The position numbers and the translations under genes were made by a program. Below the pieces are notes generated by a model. The model was not told the origin of the DNA and ran no database searches. It was given only the letters and a program-made list of their open reading frames with translations. Positions 7,150-15,467 of a stretch of 64,000 nt of DNA are shown piece by piece (positions within the stretch are counted from its first letter, which is position 1; each line of letters starts with the position of its first letter). Location: assembly GCA_003138355.1 (NCBI GenBank), contig PLFX01000011.1, forward strand, positions 55,397 through 119,396, read 5' to 3'. This stretch comes from Solirubrobacterales bacterium. Its GTDB lineage: Bacteria > Actinomycetota > Thermoleophilia > Solirubrobacterales > Solirubrobacteraceae.

Positions 7150-7362
7150 ATGGCGGCGATCGAGGCTCATATCAGTGGCGTGGTGTGGCGCGTCGACTGC
7201 GCGATCGGCGATGAGATCTCTGAGGGTGACACGGTCGTGGTACTCGAGTCGATGAAGATGGAGATGCCGGTCGAGGCCGACAGCGGCGGGACCGTCCGGG
7301 AGATCCTCTGCGCCGTGGGCGACAAGGTCAATGAGGGCGACCCCTTGATCGTCCTCGGTTAG
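7150..7362 (+). CDS. Free-standing biotinyl carrier domain protein (70 aa)
   Basis: MAAIEAHISGVVWRV opens a single biotinyl/lipoyl beta-barrel. The attachment motif ESMKMEMPV places the biotinylated lysine at K36, and GDKVNEGDPLIVL closes the domain. At 70 residues it is one domain only, like the small biotinylated proteins of mycobacteria, not the Pro/Ala-hinged AccB. It probably serves an acyl-CoA carboxylase or transcarboxylase in trans; a carboxyltransferase beta gene is at 23118-24569. It is 10 bases upstream of bioB, so carrier and cofactor synthesis share a transcript. Confidence 0.9.
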   Translation: MAAIEAHISGVVWRVDCAIGDEISEGDTVVVLESMKMEMPVEADSGGTVREILCAVGDKVNEGDPLIVLG

Positions 7363-7372
7363 CGTCCGCGAG

Positions 7373-8506
7373 ATGCCGCCACTGATCACACGCGAGGAAG
7401 CCCTGTCGCTTGGCGCGATCGTCGACCACGCGGAGATCGAGGAGCTAATCGAGCGGGCGTGGCGTGCACGCGTCGAGCGCTTCGGCGATGCGACCGACAT
7501 GTGTTCGCTGGTCAACGCAAAGTCAGGCGGCTGCGCTGAGGATTGCGGCTTCTGCGCGCAGTCGCGCCACGCAGCGGCCGACACACCGATGCACGCGATG
7601 ATGGAGCCCGAGCAGATGCTCGCTCACGCGCGCGCCGCCGAGGCTGCGGGCGCCCACCGCTTCTGCATGGTCGCGCAGGGCCAGGGGCTGTCCAAGCGCG
7701 ACTTCGAGAAGGTGCTCGAGGGCGCGCGGCTCGTTGCCGAACACACGAACCTCAAGCGCTGTGCCTCGATCGGCCACATGTCGGTCGAGCGCGCGAAGCA
7801 GCTTCGCGAAGCTGGTGTCCAGCGCGTCCACCACAACGTCGAGAGCGCCGCGAGCTTCTACCCGGAGGTCTCGCAGACCGTGCGCTACGAGAGCCGGCTG
7901 CGGACGATCGCGGCGGTCAAGGAGGCCGGACTCGAGACTTGCGTCGGCGGAATCCTGAACCTTGGCGAGACGGCCGAGCAGCGCGTCGAGATGGCATTCG
8001 AGCTATCGGAGATCAACCCGACGAGCGTGCCGATCAACCTGCTGATCCCGCGCGATGGGACCAAGTTCGGCGACCGGACGGTGATGGACCCGTGGGAGGC
8101 GGTCAAATGGGTCGCGATCTTCCGGCTGATCCTGCCGGAGGCCCTGTTCCGGCTCTGCGGCGGGCGAATCGAGAACCTCGGGGAGCTCCAGCCGCTCGCG
8201 GTCAAGGCCGGCTTGAACGGCGTGATGATGGGCAACTTCCTGACCGCCCTCGGCGCCGCGCCCGAGGAGGACCGGGCGATGTTCGAAGAGCTCGGCCTCA
8301 ACGTCGCTCGCCAGGCGGACAACGGGCGCAACCCGCGCCCCGACAACCGCTCCGGCTGGCTCGAGGGCGACACGCCGGATGGCGCGACCGAGGCGGAGCC
8401 CGCAGGCGAGTTCGGGCTGGATGTCCGGCTGTGGGATCCCTCGGCGCAGCTGCGCTATGCGCGGAAGCGACGAGCGCGCCCGGAGGCGGCGGAGCTCGGA
8501 CGGTGA
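7373..8506 (+). CDS. bioB: Biotin synthase BioB
   Basis: 377 residues. A radical-SAM enzyme that inserts sulfur into dethiobiotin. The 4Fe-4S cysteines are C54, C58 and C61 in GGCAEDCGFCAQS, and later segments (VHHNVESA, the N-rich ETCVGGILNLGE, and SVPINLL) match the barrel, SAM site and 2Fe-2S region. About 40 residues of C-terminal tail beyond the usual end are Arg/Glu-rich and probably dispensable. Its stop overlaps the bioF start in a GTGA. Confidence 0.97.
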   Translation: MPPLITREEALSLGAIVDHAEIEELIERAWRARVERFGDATDMCSLVNAKSGGCAEDCGFCAQSRHAAADTPMHAMMEPEQMLAHARAAEAAGAHRFCMVAQGQGLSKRDFEKVLEGARLVAEHTNLKRCASIGHMSVERAKQLREAGVQRVHHNVESAASFYPEVSQTVRYESRLRTIAAVKEAGLETCVGGILNLGETAEQRVEMAFELSEINPTSVPINLLIPRDGTKFGDRTVMDPWEAVKWVAIFRLILPEALFRLCGGRIENLGELQPLAVKAGLNGVMMGNFLTALGAAPEEDRAMFEELGLNVARQADNGRNPRPDNRSGWLEGDTPDGATEAEPAGEFGLDVRLWDPSAQLRYARKRRARPEAAELGR

Positions 8507-9714
8507 TCGACCTCGAGGCGGAGCTGGCAGAGCTGCGGCGCCGCGGGCTGCATCGCTCGACGCGCCTCGTGAGCGGGCCACAGGGACCACAGGTGCTGGT
8601 CGACGGCCGACCTGTGCTGTTGCTGTGCTCGAACAACTACCTCGGCTTCGCCGAGCACCCGCGCGTTCGCGAGGCCGCTGCGGACGCCGCGCTTCGCTGG
8701 GGCGTCGGCGCCGGGGCCTCGCGCCTCGTCTCGGGCACGATGACGATCCACGATCGGCTCGAGCGGCGCCTCGCGGAGTTCATCGGCAGCGAGGCGTGCG
8801 TCCTCTTCGGCGCGGGCTACCTGGCGAACGTAGGCGTCGTCTCGGCTCTGGCTCCGGGGGGCTCGACCGTGTTCTCGGACGCACTCAACCACGCATCGAT
8901 CATCGACGGCTGCCGGCTCGCCGGGGCGCAGACGTTCATTTACGAGCATTGCGATCTCGACCATCTCGCTTGGGGTCTGCGGCGCGCAAAGGGCGGTCTG
9001 GTCGTCACCGATGCGGTCTTCTCGATGGACGGCGACGTCGCGCCGCTGGCCGCGATCGTCGAGCTCGCCGGGCGCCATGGCGCGCGCGTCGTCGTCGACG
9101 AGGCGCACGCGATCGGCGCGCTCGGGCCCGGTGGCCGCGGCGCCGTCGCCGAGGCCGGGCTCGAGGGATCGGTCGACGCGGTCATCGGCACGCTCGGCAA
9201 GGCGCTCGGCTCTTACGGCGCCTTCGTTTGCGCGAGCAGCGTGCTTGTCGAGTACCTCGTCAACCGCGCGCGCACGCTGATCTTCTCGACGGCACCATCG
9301 CCGCCGGCGATCGCTGGAGCACTCGCCGCGCTCGAGCTCCTGTCCGAGCAGCCGCGACGGGTCGAGAAGCTCCAGGCCAACGCTGCAGCGATGCGGGCGG
9401 AGCTCCTCGGCGCGGGCGTACCGGTCGGTGGCGGTCGTACGCAGATCCTGCCGCTGATCGTTGGCGCCGCCGACACGGCGGTCGCGCTCAGCGGCGCCGC
9501 GCTTGAGCGAGGAGCGTTCGTCCAGGCGATCCGGCCCCCGAGCGTCGCCGAAGACCGCTCGCGGCTGCGCCTCACCGTCATGGCCTCGCACACTGCGAGC
9601 GACTTGCGACGCGGTGCCGACGCGATCGCGGCGGCCGCGCACCAGATCGGTGTGAGCTTCCGCGGGGACGCGCCGTCGGCGCCGACCACGGCAATGATCG
9701 GCCACGCGGCCTGA
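8503..9714 (+). CDS. bioF: 8-amino-7-oxononanoate synthase BioF
   Basis: 403 residues from the GTG at 8503-8505 (MIDLEAELAELRRRG), chosen for the GTGA coupling with bioB. A PLP enzyme condensing pimeloyl-ACP/CoA with alanine. Marks: CSNNYLGF at about 42-49, HNHAS-like NHAS at 129-132, VVVDEAHAIG (D199 holds the PLP pyridine N), and GTLGKALGSYG with Schiff-base K233. GTMTIHDRLE matches the family G-x-H-xLE pattern. CoA ligase relatives (Kbl, HemA) are less likely given the operon. Confidence 0.94.
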   Translation: MIDLEAELAELRRRGLHRSTRLVSGPQGPQVLVDGRPVLLLCSNNYLGFAEHPRVREAAADAALRWGVGAGASRLVSGTMTIHDRLERRLAEFIGSEACVLFGAGYLANVGVVSALAPGGSTVFSDALNHASIIDGCRLAGAQTFIYEHCDLDHLAWGLRRAKGGLVVTDAVFSMDGDVAPLAAIVELAGRHGARVVVDEAHAIGALGPGGRGAVAEAGLEGSVDAVIGTLGKALGSYGAFVCASSVLVEYLVNRARTLIFSTAPSPPAIAGALAALELLSEQPRRVEKLQANAAAMRAELLGAGVPVGGGRTQILPLIVGAADTAVALSGAALERGAFVQAIRPPSVAEDRSRLRLTVMASHTASDLRRGADAIAAAAHQIGVSFRGDAPSAPTTAMIGHAA

Positions 9715-10455
9715 GTGGCTGCGGCCGCGCCGAGGCTCGCACCGTTGCCGCGCGCCTGCTTTGTCAGCGGAACCGACACCGAGGTCGGCAAGACGATCCT
9801 CGCCGCGAGCATCGTCGCGGCGCTGCGGGCCGAGGGAGTAGCGGCGCGTGCGCGAAAGCCGGTCGTCACGGGCGTTCGCAACGTCGCGATGGACCCGCCG
9901 AGTGATCCCGACGCGGACCTCGGCGCGCTCGCCGACGACGAGCTCCTCGCGGCGGCCGGCGGCGAGCGACCGCATGAGGTATCGATGTTGCGCTTCGAGC
10001 TGGCCGCCTCGCCCCACCTCGCGGCGGCCGAGGCCGGCGAGACGATCGACGGCGCGGCGATCGTGACGGCACTGCGAACCGCGGCAGCTGAATCGGATGC
10101 GCTTGTCGTCGAAGGGATCGGGGGCCTGCTGGTTCCCCTGCACGAGCGCTACGACGTGCGGCGACTGGCGAGCGAGCTGGGCTGGCCTGTCGTGATCGCG
10201 GCGCGGCCTGGTCTCGGCACGATCAACCACACGCTGCTGACGCTCGAAGCGGCGCGCCGGGCGGGGCTCGACGTACGCGCGGTGGTCCTGACGCCGTGGC
10301 CGGAGGAGCCGGATGAGATCGAGCGCTCGAATCGCGCAACGATCGAGCGGCTCGGCGAGGTCGAGGTGTTCGGACTGCCGCGGCTCGCGGTGATCACGCG
10401 CGCGAGGCTCGCCGTCGCCGGCATGACGTTGCCCTGCGCGCGCTGGCTTGGCTGA
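9715..10455 (+). CDS. bioD: Dethiobiotin synthetase BioD
   Basis: 246 residues, GTG start immediately after the bioF stop with no gap. The P-loop is FVSGTDTEVGKT (K26). KPVVTGV and the EGIGGLLVPL segment match the diaminopelargonate-binding and Mg sites. The enzyme closes the ureido ring using CO2 and ATP. bioA, which makes its substrate, is not next to it and is not in the window. Confidence 0.95.
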   Translation: MAAAAPRLAPLPRACFVSGTDTEVGKTILAASIVAALRAEGVAARARKPVVTGVRNVAMDPPSDPDADLGALADDELLAAAGGERPHEVSMLRFELAASPHLAAAEAGETIDGAAIVTALRTAAAESDALVVEGIGGLLVPLHERYDVRRLASELGWPVVIAARPGLGTINHTLLTLEAARRAGLDVRAVVLTPWPEEPDEIERSNRATIERLGEVEVFGLPRLAVITRARLAVAGMTLPCARWLG

Positions 10456-10490
10456 CGAGCGGCTCGCGCGCGAAGTTATGCTGCGCGCGA

Positions 10491-11042
10491 ATGCAGACGC
10501 GCCGAACCGCCAAGGCGATCGGGGTCGGTGCGCTCGCGGCGCTTGCGGTGCTCGCGGTCCCGGCCGTGGCAGCCAGGGCCCTAACAGCGCAGGCGCATTT
10601 CGCGGCGCCGGCGGCGTATCGCACAGATCCGGCGAAGACGCCTGGCGTGAGCTATGACACCGCCAGCGTGCCGGTCGGCAGCTGGGTGCGCGTAACGCAG
10701 AGCGCCAACGACCTCGGTGGCATGAACGTCGAGCTGCAGGTCAGCGGGCTGCGGCCGCGGCGGCATTACAACGCACAGGTTCACGTTGGCAGGTGCACCG
10801 CCACGGCGGCCGGAGCGGGCGCCCCGTTCAAGGACGGCCCCTCGCAGGGCGACTACGCGGCGAACGAGTTTCAGCTCAACTTCACGACCGACCGCAGCGG
10901 CGGCGGATCAGTGCTGACCCAGCACTACTGGGGCATCGCGCGCAACCAGCGCGCCAACTCGGTCGTCATCGACAGGCCGGGCGGCGATCGACCGGCCGCT
11001 TGCCTGACGGTGCCATTCAAGCGTCTGAACCCGGGCTGGTAG
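10491..11042 (+). CDS. Secreted SOD-fold protein lacking most Cu/Zn ligands
   Basis: 183 residues. A signal peptide (MQTRRTAKAIGVGALAALAV, cleaved near AVAARA-LTAQA) leads a single domain. Alignment by eye to Cu,Zn-SOD works at LRPRRHYNAQVHVGRC (family LPxGxHGFHIHxxGxC) and at ANSVVIDRPGGDRPAACLTV (family GRSVVVHxxxDD...ACGVI). Both disulfide cysteines are kept, but the HxH pair is reduced to QVH, the next His is Pro and the late His is Asp. It should therefore be catalytically dead as a dismutase. It could be structural or a binding protein. Not linked to neighbours by overlap. Confidence 0.65.
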   Translation: MQTRRTAKAIGVGALAALAVLAVPAVAARALTAQAHFAAPAAYRTDPAKTPGVSYDTASVPVGSWVRVTQSANDLGGMNVELQVSGLRPRRHYNAQVHVGRCTATAAGAGAPFKDGPSQGDYAANEFQLNFTTDRSGGGSVLTQHYWGIARNQRANSVVIDRPGGDRPAACLTVPFKRLNPGW

Positions 11043-11067
11043 GCGCGCGCGGCGGCGGCCGTGGCCC

Positions 11068-11244
11068 TCAGTCCTCGTAGGGCTCGAAGTCGCGCTTTCG
11101 CGCGCCGCAGACCGGGCAGTACCAGTCGTCGGGGATGTCCTCGAAGGGTGTGCCGGGCGGGATCCCGCCGTCGGGATCGCCCTCCTGCGGATCGTAGATG
11201 AAGCCGCAGGACTCACAGATCCAGCGACCGCTGGTGCCGCTCAC
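11068..11244 (-). CDS. Rubredoxin (58 aa)
   Basis: A frame from GTG 11242-11244 to TGA 11068-11070 encodes 58 residues with the four iron ligands C10-x2-C13 ([11 protein letters not shown]) and C43-x2-C46 ([10 protein letters not shown]), plus the family [14 protein letters not shown] classical small one-iron electron carrier. The gene follows the first GH15 gene after 16 bases, and may share its transcript; no functional link is obvious. Short enough to be overlooked. Confidence 0.95.
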   Translation of the reverse strand: MSGTSGRWICESCGFIYDPQEGDPDGGIPPGTPFEDIPDDWYCPVCGARKRDFEPYED

Positions 11245-11260
11245 GAGCTGAAGCCTCGGG

Positions 11261-13291
11261 TCAAGGTAGCGGCGCCGCCTCCTCGTCGCGGATCACGTGG
11301 ACGACGGAATTGATCAGTGCGAGGTGAGTGAACGCCTGGGGAAAGTTGCCGAGATGGCGGCCGTTGCGCGGGTCGAGCTCCTCGGCAAAAAGGTCGAGCG
11401 GCGAGGCGAGCGCCAGAAGGCGCTCGCAGAGGGCGCGCCCCCGGCGGCGCTCCCCGATCTCGAGCAGCGCCGAGACGAGCCAGAAGGAGCAGATCAGGAA
11501 CGTGCCCTCCTCGGCGCCGTGGAGCCCGTCGTCGGTCTCGGCTGTGCGGTATCGCAGCACGAGCCCTCCCGCCGAGAGCTCGCGTTCGATCGCCAGGATC
11601 GTCGCGCGAACGCGCGGGTCGTCGCCCGGCAGGAACCGAACGAGCGGGATCAGCAGGGTGGATGCGTCGAGCGAAACCGTGTCGTAGTGCTGGACGAACA
11701 CGCCCCGCTCGTCGACGCCGCGCTCGCAGACATCGGAATGGATCTCGTTCGCAACCTCGCGCCAGCGGTCGGCGACGACATCGCGACCGCGACGAGCGGC
11801 GAGCCGGGCGCCGCGGTCGAGCGCGACCCAGCACATCAACTTCGAGGAGACGTAGTGTTGAGGCTCGCCGCGCGACTCCCAGAGGCCCTGATCGGGCTGG
11901 CGCCAGACCGCGGCAGCACGCTCGGCCTGCGCCTCGATCACAGGCCACAGGCGCGGCGAGGTGTGACCGTACTGCTTGGTGTGCACGTAGAGCGAGTCGA
12001 GGACCGCGCCGAAGACGTCGTTCTGGCGCTGCTTGTAGGCGGCGTTGCCAATCCGTACCGGGCGTGAGCCCTCATAGCCAGTGAGATGGTCGAGCGTCTG
12101 TTCGGGCAGCTCGCGCTCGCCGCTGACGCCGTACATGATCTGGAGCGAGCCGTCGCTGTTACGCTCGAGATCGGCGACGTACTGGATGAAGTCGTCAGCC
12201 TCCCAGCTCAGGCCGAGCGCACTGAGGCCCCACAGGGTGAAGGTGGCGTCGCGCATCCACGTGTAGCGGTAGTCCCAGTTGCGCTCCCCGCCGGGCGTCT
12301 CGGGCAGCGACGTCGTCGCGGCGGCGACGACGGCGCCCGTCGGCGCGTAGGTGAGCCCCTTGAGCACGAGCGCGGAGCGCTGCAGCTGCGAACGCCAGCG
12401 ATGGTCGGGAAAGGTGCCGGTGTCGAGCCAGCTGCGCCAGTACTCGGCCGTGACTTCGAGGCTGCGACTCGCCTCCTCGTAGGAATGCGGGCCGTCGAGC
12501 TTGCGCGACCACGAAAGCGTGCAGTAGCGCCGGTCGCCCTTTACGAGCCTGTGCCGGGCACGTGCCGAACCGCCCTCGATCCCGATCCGCAGGTCGCTCG
12601 TCAGGCGTACCGTGCGACCTGCCCCGGTGGCGTCGAAGGCCTGCGGGTCGCCCGGCACGGGGCTCCAGACGGCCGGCGTGCGGCCGTAGTCGAACATCGG
12701 CTCGCAGAGCAACTCGACCTGGATCGTCCCGTGAAAGCACTCGATGGTGCGGACGAGCACGTGGTAGGCGTCGTGGTCGGCCGGCGGGCGCGTGTGCGCG
12801 GTGCTCGAGCCCATCTCGCGCTCGCGCCAGTGGCCGATGATCAGGGCGTCTCGAACCACGGCCCAGCCGGTCGGCGTCTGCCAGGTCGTTTCGAGCACAT
12901 TCGTGCCCGGGTCGTAGCGCCGGCCCGCCGGAACGCCCATCCCGGCAGGGCCGAGGCGGAAGCCGCCGGCGCCGCGGTCGAGGATCGCCGCGAACACGCT
13001 GGGCGCGTCAAAGCGTGGTGGACAGAGCCATTCGACGGTGCCGTCGGGCGCAACGAGCGCGGCCGTGTGGCAGTCGGAGAGGAACGCGTAGTCGGCGATC
13101 GGCGGGAAGGCCGAGGAGCTGTTGACGCGATCGTCGAACGGCGTCGCGCGCGGGCGGCGCTGGCGATCCCACGGATCCATCGCGCCAGCACGGCGCAGCG
13201 TGCCCGCGTTCGGGGTTGCGGGCGCCGCGGCCGGCTCGGCGTTCGGGGTTGCGGGCGTCGCGGCGGGCTCGGGGATCTCGATCTCACTCAT
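11261..13291 (-). CDS. Glycoside hydrolase family 15 protein (glucoamylase/trehalase-like), copy 1
   Basis: 676 residues from ATG 13289-13291. The N-terminal domain opens [22 protein letters not shown]; the (alpha/alpha)6 catalytic part shows [20 protein letters not shown] and [17 protein letters not shown]. These are the GH15 marks shared with actinobacterial trehalases and bacterial glucoamylases. No signal peptide, so it is likely cytosolic and acts on trehalose or short glucans. The first 45 residues carry a duplicated Pro/Ala/Thr stretch from a 33-bp DNA repeat. A close paralogue follows upstream (13366-15363). Confidence 0.9.
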   Translation of the reverse strand: MSEIEIPEPAATPATPNAEPAAAPATPNAGTLRRAGAMDPWDRQRRPRATPFDDRVNSSSAFPPIADYAFLSDCHTAALVAPDGTVEWLCPPRFDAPSVFAAILDRGAGGFRLGPAGMGVPAGRRYDPGTNVLETTWQTPTGWAVVRDALIIGHWREREMGSSTAHTRPPADHDAYHVLVRTIECFHGTIQVELLCEPMFDYGRTPAVWSPVPGDPQAFDATGAGRTVRLTSDLRIGIEGGSARARHRLVKGDRRYCTLSWSRKLDGPHSYEEASRSLEVTAEYWRSWLDTGTFPDHRWRSQLQRSALVLKGLTYAPTGAVVAAATTSLPETPGGERNWDYRYTWMRDATFTLWGLSALGLSWEADDFIQYVADLERNSDGSLQIMYGVSGERELPEQTLDHLTGYEGSRPVRIGNAAYKQRQNDVFGAVLDSLYVHTKQYGHTSPRLWPVIEAQAERAAAVWRQPDQGLWESRGEPQHYVSSKLMCWVALDRGARLAARRGRDVVADRWREVANEIHSDVCERGVDERGVFVQHYDTVSLDASTLLIPLVRFLPGDDPRVRATILAIERELSAGGLVLRYRTAETDDGLHGAEEGTFLICSFWLVSALLEIGERRRGRALCERLLALASPLDLFAEELDPRNGRHLGNFPQAFTHLALINSVVHVIRDEEAAPLP
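13207..13272. repeat. 33-bp tandem repeat, two copies, within the GH15 copy 1 N-terminus
   Basis: Copies at 13207-13239 and 13240-13272 differ at only two positions. They encode an 11-residue Pro-Ala-Thr-Asn-Glu linker on the minus strand. A unit that is a multiple of three keeps the frame open. Confidence 0.9.
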
Positions 13292-13365
13292 CGCGCACAC
13301 CATTGCATGCCGGTCCGCACAGCGCAGCCGGCGCAGGCTGTCCTTCAGCGCGCCATCGGGTGAAG

Positions 13366-15363
13366 CTACACGCCACTTTCGATGACATGCGTCACGGCGT
13401 TGATCAGCGCAAGGTGGGTGAAGGCCTGCGGGAAGTTGCCCAGATGGCGCCCGCTGCGCGCGTCGAGCTCCTCGGCGTAGAGCTGGAGCGGCGAGGCGTG
13501 CGCTAGCAATTGCTCGCAGAGCTCCCGCGCGCGTGCGGTCTCGCCGATCTCCGCCAGGGCAGAGACCATCCAGAACGAGCAGATCAGAAACGTGCCCTCC
13601 TCGCCGTGGAGCCCGTCATCGGTCTCGTCAACGCGGTAGCGGAGGATCAGGCCGTGGTCATTGAGCTCATCGGCGATCGCCAGCACCGTCGCCCGAACGC
13701 GCTCGTCGTCGGGCGGGAGGAAGCGGACCAGCGGGACGAGCAGGTTGGACGCGTCGAGCGCAACGCTGTCGTAGTGCTGGACGAAGACACCCCGCCGATC
13801 GACCCCGTGCGCGAGGATGTCGGAGCGGATCTTGTCGGCTTCGCGCTGCCAGGCCTCGGTGAGGTCGCGCTCGCCACGCAGCTCCGCGAGACGCGCGCCG
13901 CGATCGAGCGCAACCCAGCACATGAGCTTCGAGGACACGTAGTGACGCGGCGAGCCGCGCGCCTCCCAGATCCCCTGGTCGGGTTGGCGCCACAAGCGGC
14001 AGGCACCCTCGACCTGCGCCGCGAGCACCGGCCAGAGCCGATCAGGGATGTGATCGTGGCGCTTCGCGTGCAGGTAGACCGAGTCGAGCACCGCGCCATA
14101 GACGTCGTTCTGTCGCTGGCGGTAGGCGCCGTTGCCCTTGCGGACCGGGCGGGCGCCCTCATAACCGCGCAGATGGCTCAGCGTCGACTCCCGCAGGTTC
14201 CGCTCCCCGCCGATCCCGTACATGATCTGGAGTGAGCCGTCCTTGTTGCGCGGCAGATCGGCGACGTACTCCATGAAGTCGTTCGCCTCCCAGTCGAGGC
14301 CGAGCGCGTGCAAGCCCCACAGGGTGAACGTCGCGTCGCGCATCCAGCAGTAGCGGTAGTCCCAGTTGCGCTCGCCGCCCGGCGTCTCCGGCAAGGAGGT
14401 GGTCAGCGCCGCGATCATCGCCCCGGTCGGCGCGTACGTAAGCCCCTTGAGCACGAGAGCGGAGCGCTGGAGGTAGGACCGCCAGGGATGGTCGGGATAG
14501 CTTCCGGCCGCAAGCCACTCGCGCCAGTAATGGCTCGTCCGGGTGATGTGTGCGTCCGCCTCGTCGTGGGTCCAGGGCCCGCCGAGCTGCTCGCCCCAGC
14601 TCAGTGAGCAGTAGCGCCGCTCGCCTTCGCGCAGCGTGTGCCGCGCGTGCGCGTCCGACCCCTCGATGCCCACTCGCATGTCGCTCATCAGGCGAATCGT
14701 CGTCTCGCCGTCGGTGGCGTCGAGCATCGCCTCGGGCTCATCGTTCGCAGCGCTCCAGACGGCCGGCTTACGGCCGTAGTCGAAGCGCGGGGCGCAGACG
14801 AGCTCGATCGGGACCTCGCCCTGAACGCACTCGACCGTGCGGACGAGCAGATAGTCGGCGTCGTGATCGGTCGGGGGGCGCGTGTGGATCGTTGCGCTGA
14901 CCGAGTGGTGGTGCCAGTCGCCGATCGTCAGAGCGTCGCGCACCACGACCCAGCCAGTTGGCGTCATCCAGGTCGTCTCGAGCACGTTCGTGCCCGGCTC
15001 GTAACGCCGCCCGGCGGGAACGTCGACGCCGTAAGGCGCGAGCCGGAAGCTGCCGGCGCTGCGGTCGAGCAGTGCGCCGAACACGCTGGGGGCGTCGAAG
15101 CGGGGCAGGCAGAGCCATTCGACGGAGCCGTCCGGCGCGACGAGCGCGCCGGTGTGGCAGTCCGACAGGAACGCGTACTCCGCGATCAGCGGAAATGGTG
15201 ATGCGCCGTTCCACTGGCCGGGCGAGACCGCGAGCTTGACCTTGCGCGACGGCGCAGGCGTGGCGTGCTCGGAGGCCCCGCGAGCGCCATCGAGCTGGCC
15301 GTTTTCCGGGCGAGCTCGCGTCGTCTTCCCGGCGGATCCGGGACTGCGGCGGCTTGGCGGCAT
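13366..15363 (-). CDS. Glycoside hydrolase family 15 protein (glucoamylase/trehalase-like), copy 2
   Basis: 665 residues from ATG 15361-15363 (MPPSRRSPGSAGK). It aligns with copy 1 nearly end to end by eye: [59 protein letters not shown], and the same [13 protein letters not shown] terminus. The basic, Ser-rich N-terminal 60 residues are unlike copy 1. A 74-base gap separates its stop (13366) from the start of copy 1, so one transcript could cover both. Tandem duplication is the simplest history. Substrates may have diverged. Confidence 0.9.
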   Translation of the reverse strand: MPPSRRSPGSAGKTTRARPENGQLDGARGASEHATPAPSRKVKLAVSPGQWNGASPFPLIAEYAFLSDCHTGALVAPDGSVEWLCLPRFDAPSVFGALLDRSAGSFRLAPYGVDVPAGRRYEPGTNVLETTWMTPTGWVVVRDALTIGDWHHHSVSATIHTRPPTDHDADYLLVRTVECVQGEVPIELVCAPRFDYGRKPAVWSAANDEPEAMLDATDGETTIRLMSDMRVGIEGSDAHARHTLREGERRYCSLSWGEQLGGPWTHDEADAHITRTSHYWREWLAAGSYPDHPWRSYLQRSALVLKGLTYAPTGAMIAALTTSLPETPGGERNWDYRYCWMRDATFTLWGLHALGLDWEANDFMEYVADLPRNKDGSLQIMYGIGGERNLRESTLSHLRGYEGARPVRKGNGAYRQRQNDVYGAVLDSVYLHAKRHDHIPDRLWPVLAAQVEGACRLWRQPDQGIWEARGSPRHYVSSKLMCWVALDRGARLAELRGERDLTEAWQREADKIRSDILAHGVDRRGVFVQHYDSVALDASNLLVPLVRFLPPDDERVRATVLAIADELNDHGLILRYRVDETDDGLHGEEGTFLICSFWMVSALAEIGETARARELCEQLLAHASPLQLYAEELDARSGRHLGNFPQAFTHLALINAVTHVIESGV

Positions 15364-15396
15364 CGTTGCGCGAGGGTAGCGGCAATCGCGGATACC

Positions 15397-15421
15397 GGAA
15401 CTTCGACCGCCCCTAGGCGTT
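15397..15421 (+). promoter_or_regulatory. ECF-type promoter upstream of the fused sigma factor gene
   Basis: GGAAC (15397-15401) and CGTT (15418-15421) are separated by 16 bases, the classical -35/-10 pair recognised by ECF sigma factors. It lies 47 bases before the GTG start of an ECF sigma gene, so autoregulation is the natural reading. A GAGGGT/ACCCTC hairpin sits between promoter and start. Confidence 0.55.
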
Positions 15422-15467
15422 AGAGTCGGGCAGAGAGGGTTACCACCACCACCCTCCGAACCAGCCT

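Noticed and set aside
8455..10230. A 591-codon minus-strand open frame across bioF/bioD
   Set aside because: Low-complexity Arg/Asp-rich translation, no domain, opposite to well-supported biotin genes.
13366..13371. GH15 copy 1 and copy 2 as one broken gene
   Set aside because: Both are complete, with separate starts, stops and full sets of conserved segments.
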